Below, piece by piece: positions 1 through 7,430 of a stretch of 22,032 nucleotides of DNA. This stretch comes from a virus. Numbering within the stretch: position 1 is the first letter of the stretch; the number at the start of each line of letters is the position of its first letter. The notes beneath the pieces were generated by a model that saw only the letters and a program-made list of their open reading frames with translations, was not told the origin of the DNA and made no database searches. Location of the stretch: the IMG/VR virus record IMGVR_UViG_3300002835_007209, positions 1 through 22,032 of that record; one strand, written 5' to 3'. Position numbers and translations under genes: made by a program.

Positions 1-1008
1 AAGATCACTGCATACCTTATGGAAGCCCAGCGTTTGGGGTTAACCATATATGGTCCCGACATTAACAAGTCTGTTGAGTTCTTTTCCATGTCACTCCCAG
101 GCGAAGAAGATGGTATTCGCTTTGGTCTTTCCAATGTCACTGGCTGTGGTAGCAGTGCTATCAAGGAAATTTTCCAAAAGAGACCGTTTAATTCATTTGA
201 GGAGTTTACTAATAAGTGTTCCAAATCATCTATTAAAGCTCCGCTAAGGGAAAGCTTTGATAAGGTTGGTGTATTCAAGTCTATTGGTCATGTATCGCAA
301 TTTGATCACGAGAAATATTACTTACCTATACTCGGGTTCCCTATTGCTGCTAGTTCTCATAAAACAGAGATTGATGAGTTCGTAGAGGATGCTAATGAAT
401 TCCACGAAACAATGTCAAACATTACACTTATTAAGGCAGTGGTGCGTTCTACAAAGAAAGCTACAGGATACCTGAGAGTTGAATTTGAAGATCACTCGGG
501 GTCTTGCACCGTGTTTGGCGAGCGTAATACCGAGCTGGCGCAGAGAGATTATGTTTACGCTTTGATCGGTGATAGGACACTACATGCTTACTGTGATGTC
601 TATGAAGCCGAAGATTCCAACCTGTTCAATATTATGATGCTTAAGAAGCACGGCATTGATCATAAATATGCTTGGCTTTACGATCACGGCATTGGTTATG
701 TAAGCGATGAAAAAACTCTTGCATATATTTTTAATATTAGAAATTTCATTACATCATCTGGAAAAGAAATGGCAAGCGTGTACTGCTGGGATGGAAAGCA
801 ATTCTTTAAGATTGTAGTATTCGCAGCAGTTTACAAGAAGGTAAAACAAATGCTGAAAGAGCATATGTGGTATGCCATTCGTCTTACAGCTGTTGAGGAT
901 AAGAATAGTTTAAACAGGCTTGACTCGTTCAAACTTGAGTCAGCGGATAAGATTATCCCCATTGATGATTATATAAAGAGGAAGAATCTAGTGGAGGTAG
1001 CAGTCTAG
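1..1008 (+). CDS. dnaE: DNA polymerase III alpha subunit (DnaE-like), C-terminal part
   Basis: This is the 3' end of a C-family replicative DNA polymerase; the frame is open from base 1, so the start and the catalytic PHP and palm domains lie upstream of the window. The visible 335 residues begin with the family's stretch leading into 'GPDINKS' (compare PPDVNxS), followed by a helix-hairpin-helix region containing 'IRFGLSNVTGCG' and 'FNSFEEF'. Two OB-like segments follow: one around bases 421-590 ('LRVEFEDHSGSCTVFG') and a second around 745-945 ('KEMASVYCWDG ... IVVFAAVYKKV'), the latter matching the usual DnaE OB fold. The ATG at 19 is internal to the conserved region and is not the true start. 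The stop overlaps the next gene's GTG by one base, so the two are probably cotranscribed. The family call is firm; the function (phage genome replication) follows from the family. Confidence 0.9.
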   Translation, partial: KITAYLMEAQRLGLTIYGPDINKSVEFFSMSLPGEEDGIRFGLSNVTGCGSSAIKEIFQKRPFNSFEEFTNKCSKSSIKAPLRESFDKVGVFKSIGHVSQFDHEKYYLPILGFPIAASSHKTEIDEFVEDANEFHETMSNITLIKAVVRSTKKATGYLRVEFEDHSGSCTVFGERNTELAQRDYVYALIGDRTLHAYCDVYEAEDSNLFNIMMLKKHGIDHKYAWLYDHGIGYVSDEKTLAYIFNIRNFITSSGKEMASVYCWDGKQFFKIVVFAAVYKKVKQMLKEHMWYAIRLTAVEDKNSLNRLDSFKLESADKIIPIDDYIKRKNLVEVAV

Positions 1009-1730
1009 TGTTACTTACAATCTACATCCCGACATATAGGAGGGATTCCTTAGATGACTGTTTAAACAGTATAATACATCAAACTAATTCTGATATTGAA
1101 ATTATTGTATCTGATAATGACCAAGACGGGTATGCAAGAGATATAGCTTACAAATATAAGAATTATGTATCTGACTACTCCATCAGGAAACAAAACATTG
1201 GTTGCGATGGTAATTGTTTACATGGCATTACCGCTGGCTCTGGTGACTATGTTTGGGTTATTGGTGATGATGATGTGTTGATTCCTGGAGCGATTGACAC
1301 TATAATGCCCATGCTCAATGGAGTTGATCGTGTAATGCAATTTTCTCCGTATTCTGGAGAAGTATTACCTGGTTTTTCTGGTACAATGATTGAGTTGATA
1401 AATAATCTTAACGATAAATCATATGTAATTGCTGCAACATTGGCGAGCATGAATGTATGGAAAAGAGAAGTCATGGATTTCAGAACTGGGGTAAAGCATC
1501 TTGATTCTAGAAATGTTTTAGCTTGGGCTGGTATTGGTTGCAAAACAGTAAGCGTTCCAGAGGTTCCTACTGTCATTGTTAATGATACAAATCACTTTCA
1601 GTTTAAAGAATTTGATAGTGTAATGTTTGAGTACTGTGATGCTCTATCCAGTATTGATGGTGTTGAGAAGTTTACATTTCATAATGCTAATAAATGGAAT
1701 TTTGTTAATGCATCAGTGGAGGCAAAATGA
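1008..1730 (+). CDS. GT2-family (GT-A fold) glycosyltransferase
   Basis: A 240-residue protein that probably transfers a sugar from a nucleotide-sugar donor. The N-terminus 'LTIYIPTYRR' and the following 'EIIVSDND' (residues 31-38) are the nucleotide-binding start of GT2 enzymes, and 'VIGDDDVL' (DDD at 87-89) is the metal-binding DxD region. The C-terminal half is less conserved and the acceptor cannot be predicted. The start is GTG, overlapping the polymerase stop by one base (TAGTG), with a GGAGG at 993-997 before it. The 3' end overlaps the cytidylyltransferase gene by four bases (ATGA), so translation is probably coupled. No membrane segment is visible, so it is probably cytoplasmic. The polymerase and RecA neighbours make DNA glycosylation one possibility, with virion or host-surface modification as alternatives. 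Confidence 0.85.
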   Translation: MLLTIYIPTYRRDSLDDCLNSIIHQTNSDIEIIVSDNDQDGYARDIAYKYKNYVSDYSIRKQNIGCDGNCLHGITAGSGDYVWVIGDDDVLIPGAIDTIMPMLNGVDRVMQFSPYSGEVLPGFSGTMIELINNLNDKSYVIAATLASMNVWKREVMDFRTGVKHLDSRNVLAWAGIGCKTVSVPEVPTVIVNDTNHFQFKEFDSVMFEYCDALSSIDGVEKFTFHNANKWNFVNASVEAK

Positions 1731-2161
1731 TTGTATATACAGGTGGGACATTTGATTTATTTCACTCTGGTCATGCTAGATTGTTGGAGAGATGTAAGAA
1801 GGCGGCTGGTGACGATGGCTACTTGGTCGTGTCCGTCAACCCCGATGAGTTCTGCTCTCAATACAAAGAGCCTCCAATCTGCAGTTTAGCTGAAAGAATG
1901 GAAGTTGTTTCTTCGTGCAAATGGGTGGACAAAGTAATTGTAAACTCGGGCGGTGCTGATTCTAAACCTGCTATCATGGAGGCAAAAGCTGATCTTGTAA
2001 TTGTTGGTTCCGACTGGCAAAGCAAAGATTACTATAAGCAAATGGGATTCACACAAGGATGGCTTGATGAGAATAATATCGGAGTGATGTTTGTTCCGTA
2101 TACAGAAGAGATTTCAACAACAATTATTAAATCAAGAATACTAGACAGGATGTTTCAATGA
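1727..2161 (+). CDS. HxGH nucleotidyltransferase (glycerol-3-phosphate cytidylyltransferase / RfaE-like)
   Basis: A 144-residue protein with the complete signature of the small cytidylyltransferase-like family. 'YTGGTFDLFHSGH' at the N-terminus carries the HxGH nucleotide-binding motif (HSGH at 13-16), and the C-terminal 'ISTTIIKSRI' (129-138) is the second family motif, in which ISTT contacts the phosphates. Length fits TagD-type enzymes, which activate a sugar or polyol phosphate with CTP; RfaE/HldE-type domains use ATP for heptose phosphate. The residues seen do not settle the substrate. It lies between a GT2 glycosyltransferase, with which it shares an ATGA overlap, and a RecA-like gene. 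The likely role is to make an activated donor such as CDP-glycerol or an NDP-sugar for the neighbouring transferases; this is inference from context. Confidence 0.85.
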   Translation: MIVYTGGTFDLFHSGHARLLERCKKAAGDDGYLVVSVNPDEFCSQYKEPPICSLAERMEVVSSCKWVDKVIVNSGGADSKPAIMEAKADLVIVGSDWQSKDYYKQMGFTQGWLDENNIGVMFVPYTEEISTTIIKSRILDRMFQ

Positions 2162-2170
2162 AGGAGAAAT

Positions 2171-3085
2171 ATGTTACTTGTAGATAAAAGAAAAGGCGAT
2201 ACAATGCCGATCCATGATGTTATCCCGACCCCTAGCGTTGGGCTTAATCGTGCATTAGGTGGTGGATTAAATACTGGTGCGACTCATCTATTTTGGGGTA
2301 CACCTTCTGTGGGCAAAACAACTATGTGCTTTAGAATTATGGCTGAGGCGCAGAAGATGGGGTATCGCCCAGTCATTGTTGATTCTGAGTCTTCGTACAG
2401 TGATGTGTATGCAGAGAAGTGTGGTCTAGATATTTCCGATGTGGTGGTGATTCAGTCTACTATTGTTGAAGATATTATGAAAAGTTTGATCGGGTATTTG
2501 ACTGATGATAAAGAAAAACATATTTTTTTGTTTGATTCGTTGTCTAATATCGTGAAGGAAGAGTTTTATGATAAGCCCGAAGGTGGTAAGGCGATGGGCT
2601 TGTCTGCTCGCTCGCAGGGTTACTTCTTACAGAAACTTGTAAATTATCTTCATAAGGAGCGTAATATCATGCTGTTTGTTGCTCATCAAACGGTTGACTT
2701 GAGTGGTATGTTCGCAATCACTAAGGCTAAGATGGGTAATGTTGTGCATCACAACATGCATAATGTCATCAAGCTTTTTCTTTCTATGTCTAAAGGAGAG
2801 ATGGAGCGTGAGGCGAATAATATGATTACTTCGCAACGGGCTGTGTGGACTATTGAAAAAACTAAGCAGTTACCTACTATTGGCTCTACTGGTTATTATT
2901 ATGTCCTCCCCCAATTAGGGCAGATTGATAGTCGGCGTGAGTTGATTGATATTGCGATTGAGATGAATGTTATTGTTCGTAAGGGCGCTTGGTATACTTA
3001 TGAGGATAGTAAGTGGAACGGCATGGGAGCTATTGAATTGACTGAGAAGCAAGTCAAGGAGATTCAAAAGCTTATCAAGGAATGA
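2171..3085 (+). CDS. recA: RecA/UvsX-like recombinase
   Basis: A 304-residue RecA-fold ATPase expected to form filaments on single-stranded DNA and carry out strand exchange. The Walker A motif GTPSVGKTT is at 43-51, the glutamate after the second strand (VDSES, E73) matches RecA's activating glutamate region, the Walker B strand FLFDS is at 119-123, and 'FVAHQT' fits the strand ending in the ATP-sensing glutamine. The protein is shorter than bacterial RecA (about 350 residues) and lacks an obvious extended C-terminal domain, as in many phage RecA/UvsX proteins. The start is the ATG at 2171, five bases after an AAGGAG. An in-frame ATG at 2204 has no comparable site. The stop overlaps the next gene by four bases. 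Recombination-dependent replication or repair is the likely role, together with the Cas4-like and resolvase genes downstream. Confidence 0.85.
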   Translation: MLLVDKRKGDTMPIHDVIPTPSVGLNRALGGGLNTGATHLFWGTPSVGKTTMCFRIMAEAQKMGYRPVIVDSESSYSDVYAEKCGLDISDVVVIQSTIVEDIMKSLIGYLTDDKEKHIFLFDSLSNIVKEEFYDKPEGGKAMGLSARSQGYFLQKLVNYLHKERNIMLFVAHQTVDLSGMFAITKAKMGNVVHHNMHNVIKLFLSMSKGEMEREANNMITSQRAVWTIEKTKQLPTIGSTGYYYVLPQLGQIDSRRELIDIAIEMNVIVRKGAWYTYEDSKWNGMGAIELTEKQVKEIQKLIKE

Positions 3086-4317
3086 TCTTTTCGGTTCATA
3101 CCGATCAGCATATTAAAGACGCTGTAAATATTTTTGGCTATGCCTATGGCTATACCAATATTGTAAAACATTTTAATCAGTTCACTTATCGTGGTAAGCA
3201 GTTAGAGGTCGTTGAGAATGATCCTGCTGCTCAGATACAAATGTTTTACATGGAACCTGAATGGCATCATCCTGTAACTGGTCAAGATTTTCGCCAGCCT
3301 GGTTTTAAAAAACATTATGACCATCAATATAAGATTAATGGTACATACCTAGAGGCTACTCGGGCTTGGGATTGGTGGATTCCTACCATGAAGTCATTTG
3401 ACGAAATCTGGGTAGGCAATCAATTCTCTGCAGATGCAGTTGCTAACTCTGGTGTTGATACACCTACATATATTTTTGAATTAGGTATTGATGATATGTG
3501 GACACCTTTTAAAAGAGGTAATCGGGGAAAGATTCGGTTTCTTCATGTTGATTCAGGTAGCCCCCGTAAGAGGGCTGATTTGGTTGAGAAAGCATTTACC
3601 ACTCTGTTTAAAGACAGAGATGATATTACGCTTACGCTTAAGTATCATGGCAACAATGAGATGAGCGTTATGGACTTGTTTAAGATAGAAGAGTCCTCCA
3701 GTAAAAATATTATAAGGATTCATAAAACATTGAGTCAACCTGACATGGTTAAACTTTACCATAACCACGATATTTTAATTTACCCTACAGAGGGTGAAGG
3801 GTTTGGGCTAATACCTCTGCAAGCTTTAGCTACGGGTATGCCAACAATATCAACAAGTCGGTGGTGTTCGTATGAAAAATATCTTGGTAACAATATCATT
3901 GAATCAACACTAGGCAGGACACAGCACACTGGTTATCACACTGGGGATGTTATTCTCCCAGATTTTGATTCAACTGTTGAACTTATGAGGAATGCAGTAG
4001 AGAATTTTGATGCTCAGTGTGATTACTACTATAAGCAGGCTCCTGCGGTTATTAAGGAATATAATTGGCAAAAACAGTGTGATAAGATGCTTAACTCTTT
4101 AATTAAGCGTGTGGGCATATCTATGTTTAAGCCAGTTGAGGCGATTAATAGGGACAAATATATATATTTCCAAAATGGCACTGGTTACATTACTGGATCT
4201 GGTATTGTCTTCTCAAGGGAGAACCCTGTACAGAGAGTATCTAATGATGAGTATAATTTATTAATTAGGAATTCTAATTTCAGAAGTCCAACAGATCAAG
4301 AAATAAGGAGCAAGTAG
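3082..4317 (+). CDS. GT4-family (GT-B fold) glycosyltransferase
   Basis: A 411-residue protein with the two-domain layout of GT-B retaining glycosyltransferases. The N-terminal domain contains 'DEIWVGNQFSADAVANSGV' and 'FELGID', typical of the acceptor domain and linker. The C-terminal donor-binding domain has 'LHVDSGSPRKRADLVEKAF' and then 'YPTEGEGFGLIPLQALATG' near residue 237. In the family this motif is usually EX7E; here the second position is glutamine (E239, Q247). The last ~70 residues, after about position 340, look like a separate small extension. The start ATG overlaps the recA stop by four bases and has little room for its own SD, so translational coupling is likely. It resembles the second GT4 at 8461 in motifs. 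The sugar and acceptor are unknown. Confidence 0.85.
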   Translation: MIFSVHTDQHIKDAVNIFGYAYGYTNIVKHFNQFTYRGKQLEVVENDPAAQIQMFYMEPEWHHPVTGQDFRQPGFKKHYDHQYKINGTYLEATRAWDWWIPTMKSFDEIWVGNQFSADAVANSGVDTPTYIFELGIDDMWTPFKRGNRGKIRFLHVDSGSPRKRADLVEKAFTTLFKDRDDITLTLKYHGNNEMSVMDLFKIEESSSKNIIRIHKTLSQPDMVKLYHNHDILIYPTEGEGFGLIPLQALATGMPTISTSRWCSYEKYLGNNIIESTLGRTQHTGYHTGDVILPDFDSTVELMRNAVENFDAQCDYYYKQAPAVIKEYNWQKQCDKMLNSLIKRVGISMFKPVEAINRDKYIYFQNGTGYITGSGIVFSRENPVQRVSNDEYNLLIRNSNFRSPTDQEIRSK

Positions 4318-4682
4318 TGAGTTACCTAGAAGATGAAATTGAAGAAGTTCGGTCATATATTTCCGAGCCGTTCTTCCAGAGCATTGATTGTAATCAGGGC
4401 TGGCATCAACTGATTGTTGATTGCCATAGAGAGCTGTCTGCTATTGATCCTGATTATAAGCTTTACCAAGTCAAAGAGAAGTTTGGTGGGTTAAGGTATT
4501 ATATAGATTCAAATTCAAAAGATTATTATGCGATGCGTGATGTAATTAACAAGTTTGAAAGTCTTTCTTTGCAAACATGTGAATACACTGGAGAACCTGG
4601 AGTCTTGGCTAAAGGGAAAGGCGGGTGGATGAAAACCTTGTCTACGAAAGTGATGTCGGAGTATGGCTATGAAAAAGCATAA
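4317..4682 (+). CDS. Conserved phage hypothetical protein (KEKFGGLRYY motif)
   Basis: A 121-residue protein of a type often seen in phages and plasmids, with no assigned biochemical role. The recognisable block is 'GWHQLIVDCHRELSAIDPDY' followed by 'QVKEKFGGLRYYID' (about residues 52-65). It is followed near residue 87 by 'CEYTGEPGVL' and 'GGWMKTL', where relatives often have a cysteine-containing knuckle; here only one cysteine of that part is left, so a complete metal site is unlikely. The start is GTG at 4317, sharing one base with the preceding TAG stop and preceded by AAGGAG seven bases upstream. It belongs to the same polycistronic run as the glycosyltransferase before it. I recognise the family pattern but cannot give a function. 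Confidence 0.7.
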   Translation: MSYLEDEIEEVRSYISEPFFQSIDCNQGWHQLIVDCHRELSAIDPDYKLYQVKEKFGGLRYYIDSNSKDYYAMRDVINKFESLSLQTCEYTGEPGVLAKGKGGWMKTLSTKVMSEYGYEKA

Positions 4683-4743
4683 TATTGTTGTTGTTGTTGG
4701 AGCTATTGTTTATTTATTTTTTCTTATTAAGATGTTTCTATGA
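4669..4743 (+). CDS. Single-span membrane microprotein, 24 residues
   Basis: A very short gene encoding MKKHNIVVVVGAIVYLFFLIKMFL. After a positively charged N-terminus (KKH) almost the whole peptide is one hydrophobic helix, long enough to span a membrane, with a lysine near the C-terminal end. GGAG at 4658-4661 lies seven bases before the ATG, and the stop overlaps the ATG of the next gene in an ATGA arrangement like other junctions in this operon. An in-frame ATG six bases upstream (4663) has poorer spacing. Small membrane proteins in phages can act as holin-like, superinfection-exclusion or membrane-protein regulators; nothing in the sequence chooses between these. The main doubt is its size: it could be a chance frame, but the SD and stop-start overlap argue for a real gene. 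Confidence 0.55.
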   Translation: MKKHNIVVVVGAIVYLFFLIKMFL

Positions 4744-5039
4744 AAAGAACTGAACAGGAAGAGATCAAGAGAGACAAAGCGAAGGCTGTAAAGAACTCTG
4801 GTCGTGGTCTAAGAAAGGGCGATGCTTCGTTGAATAAATTCTTACTTGATTACAAACATAACGAAAGAACTTTTACTCTTACATTAAAAGCTTGGAACAA
4901 AATGCGCAAAGATGCATGGAATGCTAATTATAAATATCCATGCATTTCTGTTGTATTTGGTGAGAACTCCGAGACAAAGGTTGCTATAATAGACTGGGAA
5001 GTGTTCCAAGAGCTGGTGAAAGGAAGCGAGTATGAGTGA
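4740..5039 (+). CDS. Small PD-(D/E)XK nuclease-like protein (Holliday junction resolvase-like)
   Basis: A 99-residue protein whose layout resembles the small archaeal Hjc/phage resolvase-like PD-(D/E)XK fold. There are glutamates in the N-terminal helix (E5, E7, E8), then 'NSGRGLRKGDA' (D28), a strand ending in 'LLDYKHN' (D37, K39) that would be the ExK-equivalent motif, then 'TFTLTLKAWNKMRKDA' and strands 'PCISVVFG' and 'VAIIDWEVFQELV'. That order, acid, GD, [D/E]xK, helix, two strands, is what this family shows. If active it would cut branched DNA during replication or packaging. The start overlaps the microprotein stop (ATGA), and the 3' end overlaps the next gene by eight bases. The assignment is by motif order only and remains tentative; a second, RuvC-like resolvase is encoded downstream. 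Confidence 0.5.
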   Translation: MKRTEQEEIKRDKAKAVKNSGRGLRKGDASLNKFLLDYKHNERTFTLTLKAWNKMRKDAWNANYKYPCISVVFGENSETKVAIIDWEVFQELVKGSEYE

Positions 5040-5181
5040 AAAATATAAATATAGTTTATTTTGTGACAAGTTGTCTGGTTATAAATCAATTGGTTTTGGC
5101 ATTGGGCATGATGATGGATATATCGGATTGTATATATTGTTCTGGATGGTCGGAATTCAAAGAAAGAAGGTAGAAGCATGA
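5032..5181 (+). CDS. Small hypothetical protein, 49 residues
   Basis: A short gene in the same run, with AGGA at 5021-5024 seven bases before its ATG, an eight-base overlap with the preceding gene, and an ATGA overlap with the following one. The product begins MSEKYKYSLFCDKLSG and has a middle segment 'YIGLYILFWMVGI' that is hydrophobic enough for a short membrane helix, followed by the basic end 'QRKKVEA'. This makes a small inner-membrane protein possible, but the segment is only about 13 residues and could equally be a buried strand. No family was recognised. The tight overlaps on both sides are the main argument that it is translated. Confidence 0.5.
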   Translation: MSEKYKYSLFCDKLSGYKSIGFGIGHDDGYIGLYILFWMVGIQRKKVEA

Positions 5182-5519
5182 ATCAGTACGGGAACCCAAT
5201 GTTCTTTCAGATATTAGAGGAGCTACGAGCGCTCCACACAAAGAAAGGGCAGGACTATGGCACTGCGAGTGATCCTCTTGCCAATGTTCGTGCGTCAGTT
5301 GACTGGGGCGTTCCAGGCTGGGTTGGTACATTAATCCGAGCAAATGATAAAGTAATTCGCCTGCAAAGTGCCGCTAAGGGGAGTAAATTAGTTAATGAAG
5401 GCGTTGAGGATTCCCTTATAGACCTTGCATCATACGCAATTATTGCTCTTGCACTTTACCGTGAAGAGAATGAAATGAAACAGGCTATGGTTGTTACTGA
5501 AGATTTAAGGAAGAAATAA
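5178..5519 (+). CDS. MazG-like / DUF1599-like all-alpha nucleotide-associated protein
   Basis: A 113-residue helical protein with the features of phage MazG-like proteins related to DUF1599 (named a nucleotide-modification-associated domain). The key positions are 'KKGQDYG' (K22, K23, D26-Y27-G28), 'DPLANVRAS' (N36), 'LIRANDKVIRL' (R54, D57-K58) and 'VEDSLIDLASYAIIAL' (E77, D78, D82). The two acidic clusters on separate helices are those that bind magnesium and nucleotide in this superfamily. Members can hydrolyse nucleoside triphosphates or appear beside modified-base pathways; which applies here is not visible. Its place beside polymerase, recombinase and glycosyltransferase genes would fit a nucleotide pool or modification role. 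The ATG overlaps the preceding stop (ATGA). Confidence 0.7.
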   Translation: MNQYGNPMFFQILEELRALHTKKGQDYGTASDPLANVRASVDWGVPGWVGTLIRANDKVIRLQSAAKGSKLVNEGVEDSLIDLASYAIIALALYREENEMKQAMVVTEDLRKK

Positions 5520-5520
5520 T

Positions 5521-5838
5521 ATGGCTGATATCATAATTAATAAAGAGATGCTATTGGAGCAAATGGGTGATAAAGCAGAAGAATTCATGGAATGTCTTCG
5601 TATAGTTGAAGATATAATTGAAAATCCTGATCACTATTTAGGAATGCAGGCTGTCAAGTATGCTAATATATTAGCAGCGTATAGAACACTAATGATTGTA
5701 AAATCGCAAGCTTTTAAAAGAAAGTCTGCTGTTATGAATGATCAAGACAAATTTGTTAATGACATATGGAAAACAATGTATGAAGCATTAGCGGAAAACA
5801 TAAATGCTCTAAAACTCGCTGGGAAAGGCGGATATTAA
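5521..5838 (+). CDS. Helical hypothetical protein, 105 residues
   Basis: A predicted almost entirely alpha-helical protein with no recognised domain. The segments 'KAEEFMECLRIVEDIIENP' and 'AVKYANILAAYRTLMIVKSQAFKRKS' have a heptad-like spacing of hydrophobic residues, suggesting a helical bundle. It contains no cysteine pair or nucleotide-binding motif. AAGGAAG about eight bases before the ATG supports the start at 5521, one base after the preceding stop, and its own stop shares a base with the next ATG (TAATG). It sits directly before the Cas4-like exonuclease, so a role as a DNA-binding or accessory recombination protein would fit (for instance as a single-strand annealing or exonuclease partner), but the sequence does not prove it. 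Confidence 0.6.
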   Translation: MADIIINKEMLLEQMGDKAEEFMECLRIVEDIIENPDHYLGMQAVKYANILAAYRTLMIVKSQAFKRKSAVMNDQDKFVNDIWKTMYEALAENINALKLAGKGGY

Positions 5839-6566
5839 TGAAATCATTGAAGGTACTTAAACAACCAAAGAAGATTGCAGTTGTTGCTGAGGAATTTTCA
5901 GACGCAGATTTAGTAGATAGTCTATCCAAAGCAATTGATGATTCATTGGCAGAGCGTAATCAGCCTGAATTTAAAAAAGTGAATGGGTTTCACCCAAGCT
6001 ATACGAATCAATGCCCGAGATACTGGAATTACTTGTTTACTGGCGTGAGCGTTACGCCAGACTTCAGACCGCAGACTTATCGTATCTTTGATAATGGTCA
6101 TGCAGTTCACGACAGGATTTATAAATACTTTAGAGACATGGGCATCCTTGTTCAAGAGGAAATCCCAGTATCGTATTCATCACCACCAATTGAAGGCACA
6201 GCTGACGGTATTATCAATTGGTACGGGGAAAAATTGATTGAATTAAAATCAATTAGCTCCGAGGGCTTTCATTACAGGAAGCTTCATAACAAACCAAAGG
6301 ATGAGCACTATAGGCAAGCGCAAATCTATATGGAATGTTTAAATCTTGATAGCGGTTTTGTTATTTATGAATGTAAGAATAATCAAGAAATTCTGCCTAT
6401 TTTTATAAAAAAAGATCAAGACTATATTGATAAATTATTTAAGAAATATAGAACTATTTATGGGAGTTACACAAGCGGTGACATCCCCGACAGACCATAC
6501 AAGAGAACATCTAAGCATTGTTCTGATTGTAATGTTGCTGCTTTATGCTGGGGAGAAAGTGGTTAA
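5838..6566 (+). CDS. Cas4/RecB-like PD-(D/E)XK exonuclease with Fe-S cysteines
   Basis: A 242-residue nuclease of the Cas4/RecB-like branch. The catalytic layout is 'NGHAVHDRI' (H91), 'GTADGI' (D123), 'LIELKSIS' (E135-x-K137) and 'YRQAQIYM' (Q160-M165), the expected sequence of H, D, ExK and QxxxY motifs. One cysteine lies near the N-terminal side (C59, 'NQCPRYW') and three near the C-terminus (C228-x2-C231-x5-C237). These four flank the nuclease core exactly as the 4Fe-4S ligands of Cas4 and AddB do. There is no Cas1 or Cas2 nearby and no CRISPR array, so a phage recombination exonuclease that resects DNA ends for the RecA-like protein is the likely role. The ATG at 5838 shares one base with the preceding stop; AAAGG lies upstream. 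Confidence 0.85.
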   Translation: MKSLKVLKQPKKIAVVAEEFSDADLVDSLSKAIDDSLAERNQPEFKKVNGFHPSYTNQCPRYWNYLFTGVSVTPDFRPQTYRIFDNGHAVHDRIYKYFRDMGILVQEEIPVSYSSPPIEGTADGIINWYGEKLIELKSISSEGFHYRKLHNKPKDEHYRQAQIYMECLNLDSGFVIYECKNNQEILPIFIKKDQDYIDKLFKKYRTIYGSYTSGDIPDRPYKRTSKHCSDCNVAALCWGESG

Positions 6567-6867
6567 TGAAGAAAAAAGAATTTGTAGCAATCCAGATTGC
6601 GCAAAACAATTTATAGCAAAAGTTTATAATAGTATTTATTGCTCTGCTGAGTGCAGAAAGATTATTACTAACAAAAAGTTATTAGCAAATTATTACGAAA
6701 AAAAAGCTAATAAAAACAAAAAAAGAATTTGTAAGACAAAAACATGCACTGTGGTTCTTTCTGTATACAATAAAGAATTGATTTGTGAAAAATGCAAACG
6801 AGAAAGGTTTGTTCAACGATTAGTCGGCTGGGGTTGGGATGAGACCAAAGTGCGAGATGGTATGTAA
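6559..6867 (+). CDS. Small double zinc-finger protein, 102 residues
   Basis: A basic protein with two four-cysteine motifs. The first is C9-x4-C14-x13-C28-x3-C32 ('RICSNPDCAKQF ... IYCSAECRK'), of the CxxC...YCSxxCR type seen in small treble-clef fingers, and the second is C58-x4-C63-x12-C76-x2-C79. A lysine/asparagine-rich linker connects them, so nucleic-acid binding is likely. I chose GTG at 6559 because GGGGAG lies just before it and because it gives an eight-base overlap with the nuclease gene, the same overlap size as three other junctions in the window. An in-frame ATG at 6532 has no SD. The stop shares a base with the next gene's ATG. No specific function is recognised; it could be an accessory protein for the flanking nucleases. 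Confidence 0.65.
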   Translation: MVNEEKRICSNPDCAKQFIAKVYNSIYCSAECRKIITNKKLLANYYEKKANKNKKRICKTKTCTVVLSVYNKELICEKCKRERFVQRLVGWGWDETKVRDGM

Positions 6868-7430
6868 TGAACCTTAAGAATATTGTACACAAGAACGATA
6901 GCAAGGTGTTATCAATAGACCCGTCATCTCACTCTTTAGGGTGGGCAGTTATTGATTTTAGTAGCGGTCTTAAATTAGTAGATTGCGGTAAAATAAAGTT
7001 TACAAAAACTAATGATATTTCAATTAAATTTAATGAGATTAATTCTGGCATTAAAGAAATATGCAAGGAACATAACCCATCTGTTTGTGTAATTGAACAA
7101 TCAGTTTACATTCAAAACTTCCAAACAAGCCGTGTTATATCTTACATAATCGGTTACACCTGGGGAATTGTTCAGACTTACTGTTTCAAAGTAATTGATA
7201 TTAACCCAATTTTGTGGAAACGGGGCATTGGGTATAAGAATATATCCAAGAATGATAAGATAGAATTGAATACGGAAGCAAAGAAAAAGAAAGAAAGAAA
7301 AGATCGTGTTCGGCAAATTGTGATAGAATACTTCCATATGTCAAATGAAGATTTAGCAGATGATGATATTGTTGATGCAGTAGGCATTGGTCTTTGGTAT
7401 TATCTCATGGCGGTTTCTCATGGCTCTTGA
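6867..7430 (+). CDS. RuvC-like Holliday junction resolvase
   Basis: A 187-residue RNase H-fold nuclease of the RuvC group. The first catalytic aspartate is in 'LSIDPSSHSLGWAVID' (D18), the glutamate in 'VCVIEQSV' (E77), and the C-terminal acids in 'LADDDIVDAVGIG' (D166-D167 and D170), which is the expected order and spacing for RuvC. The middle segment, near residues 122-150, is strongly basic (a run containing KKKKERKDR) and would contact DNA. The enzyme would resolve recombination or replication branches before packaging. The ATG at 6867 overlaps the zinc-finger stop by one base, and the 3' end overlaps the HTH gene by 11 bases. The length is close to that of bacterial RuvC (about 170 residues). 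Confidence 0.85.
   Translation: MNLKNIVHKNDSKVLSIDPSSHSLGWAVIDFSSGLKLVDCGKIKFTKTNDISIKFNEINSGIKEICKEHNPSVCVIEQSVYIQNFQTSRVISYIIGYTWGIVQTYCFKVIDINPILWKRGIGYKNISKNDKIELNTEAKKKKERKDRVRQIVIEYFHMSNEDLADDDIVDAVGIGLWYYLMAVSHGS

Noticed and set aside
1247-1576. Minus-strand open frame of 109 residues within the GT2 gene
   Set aside because: No SD and no family-like motifs; the plus-strand gene has clear GT2 motifs. The same argument removes the other minus-strand frames, including 4928-5343 and 20129-20443.
6040-6060. Seven-pair hairpin CTGGCGT/ACGCCAG in the Cas4-like gene
   Set aside because: It lies within conserved coding sequence, and a seven-pair stem is likely by chance in 22 kb.
4740-6566. 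Possible CRISPR-associated or retron system around the Cas4-like gene
   Set aside because: No reverse transcriptase, Cas1/Cas2 or repeat-spacer array in the window; the recombination context explains the nuclease better.
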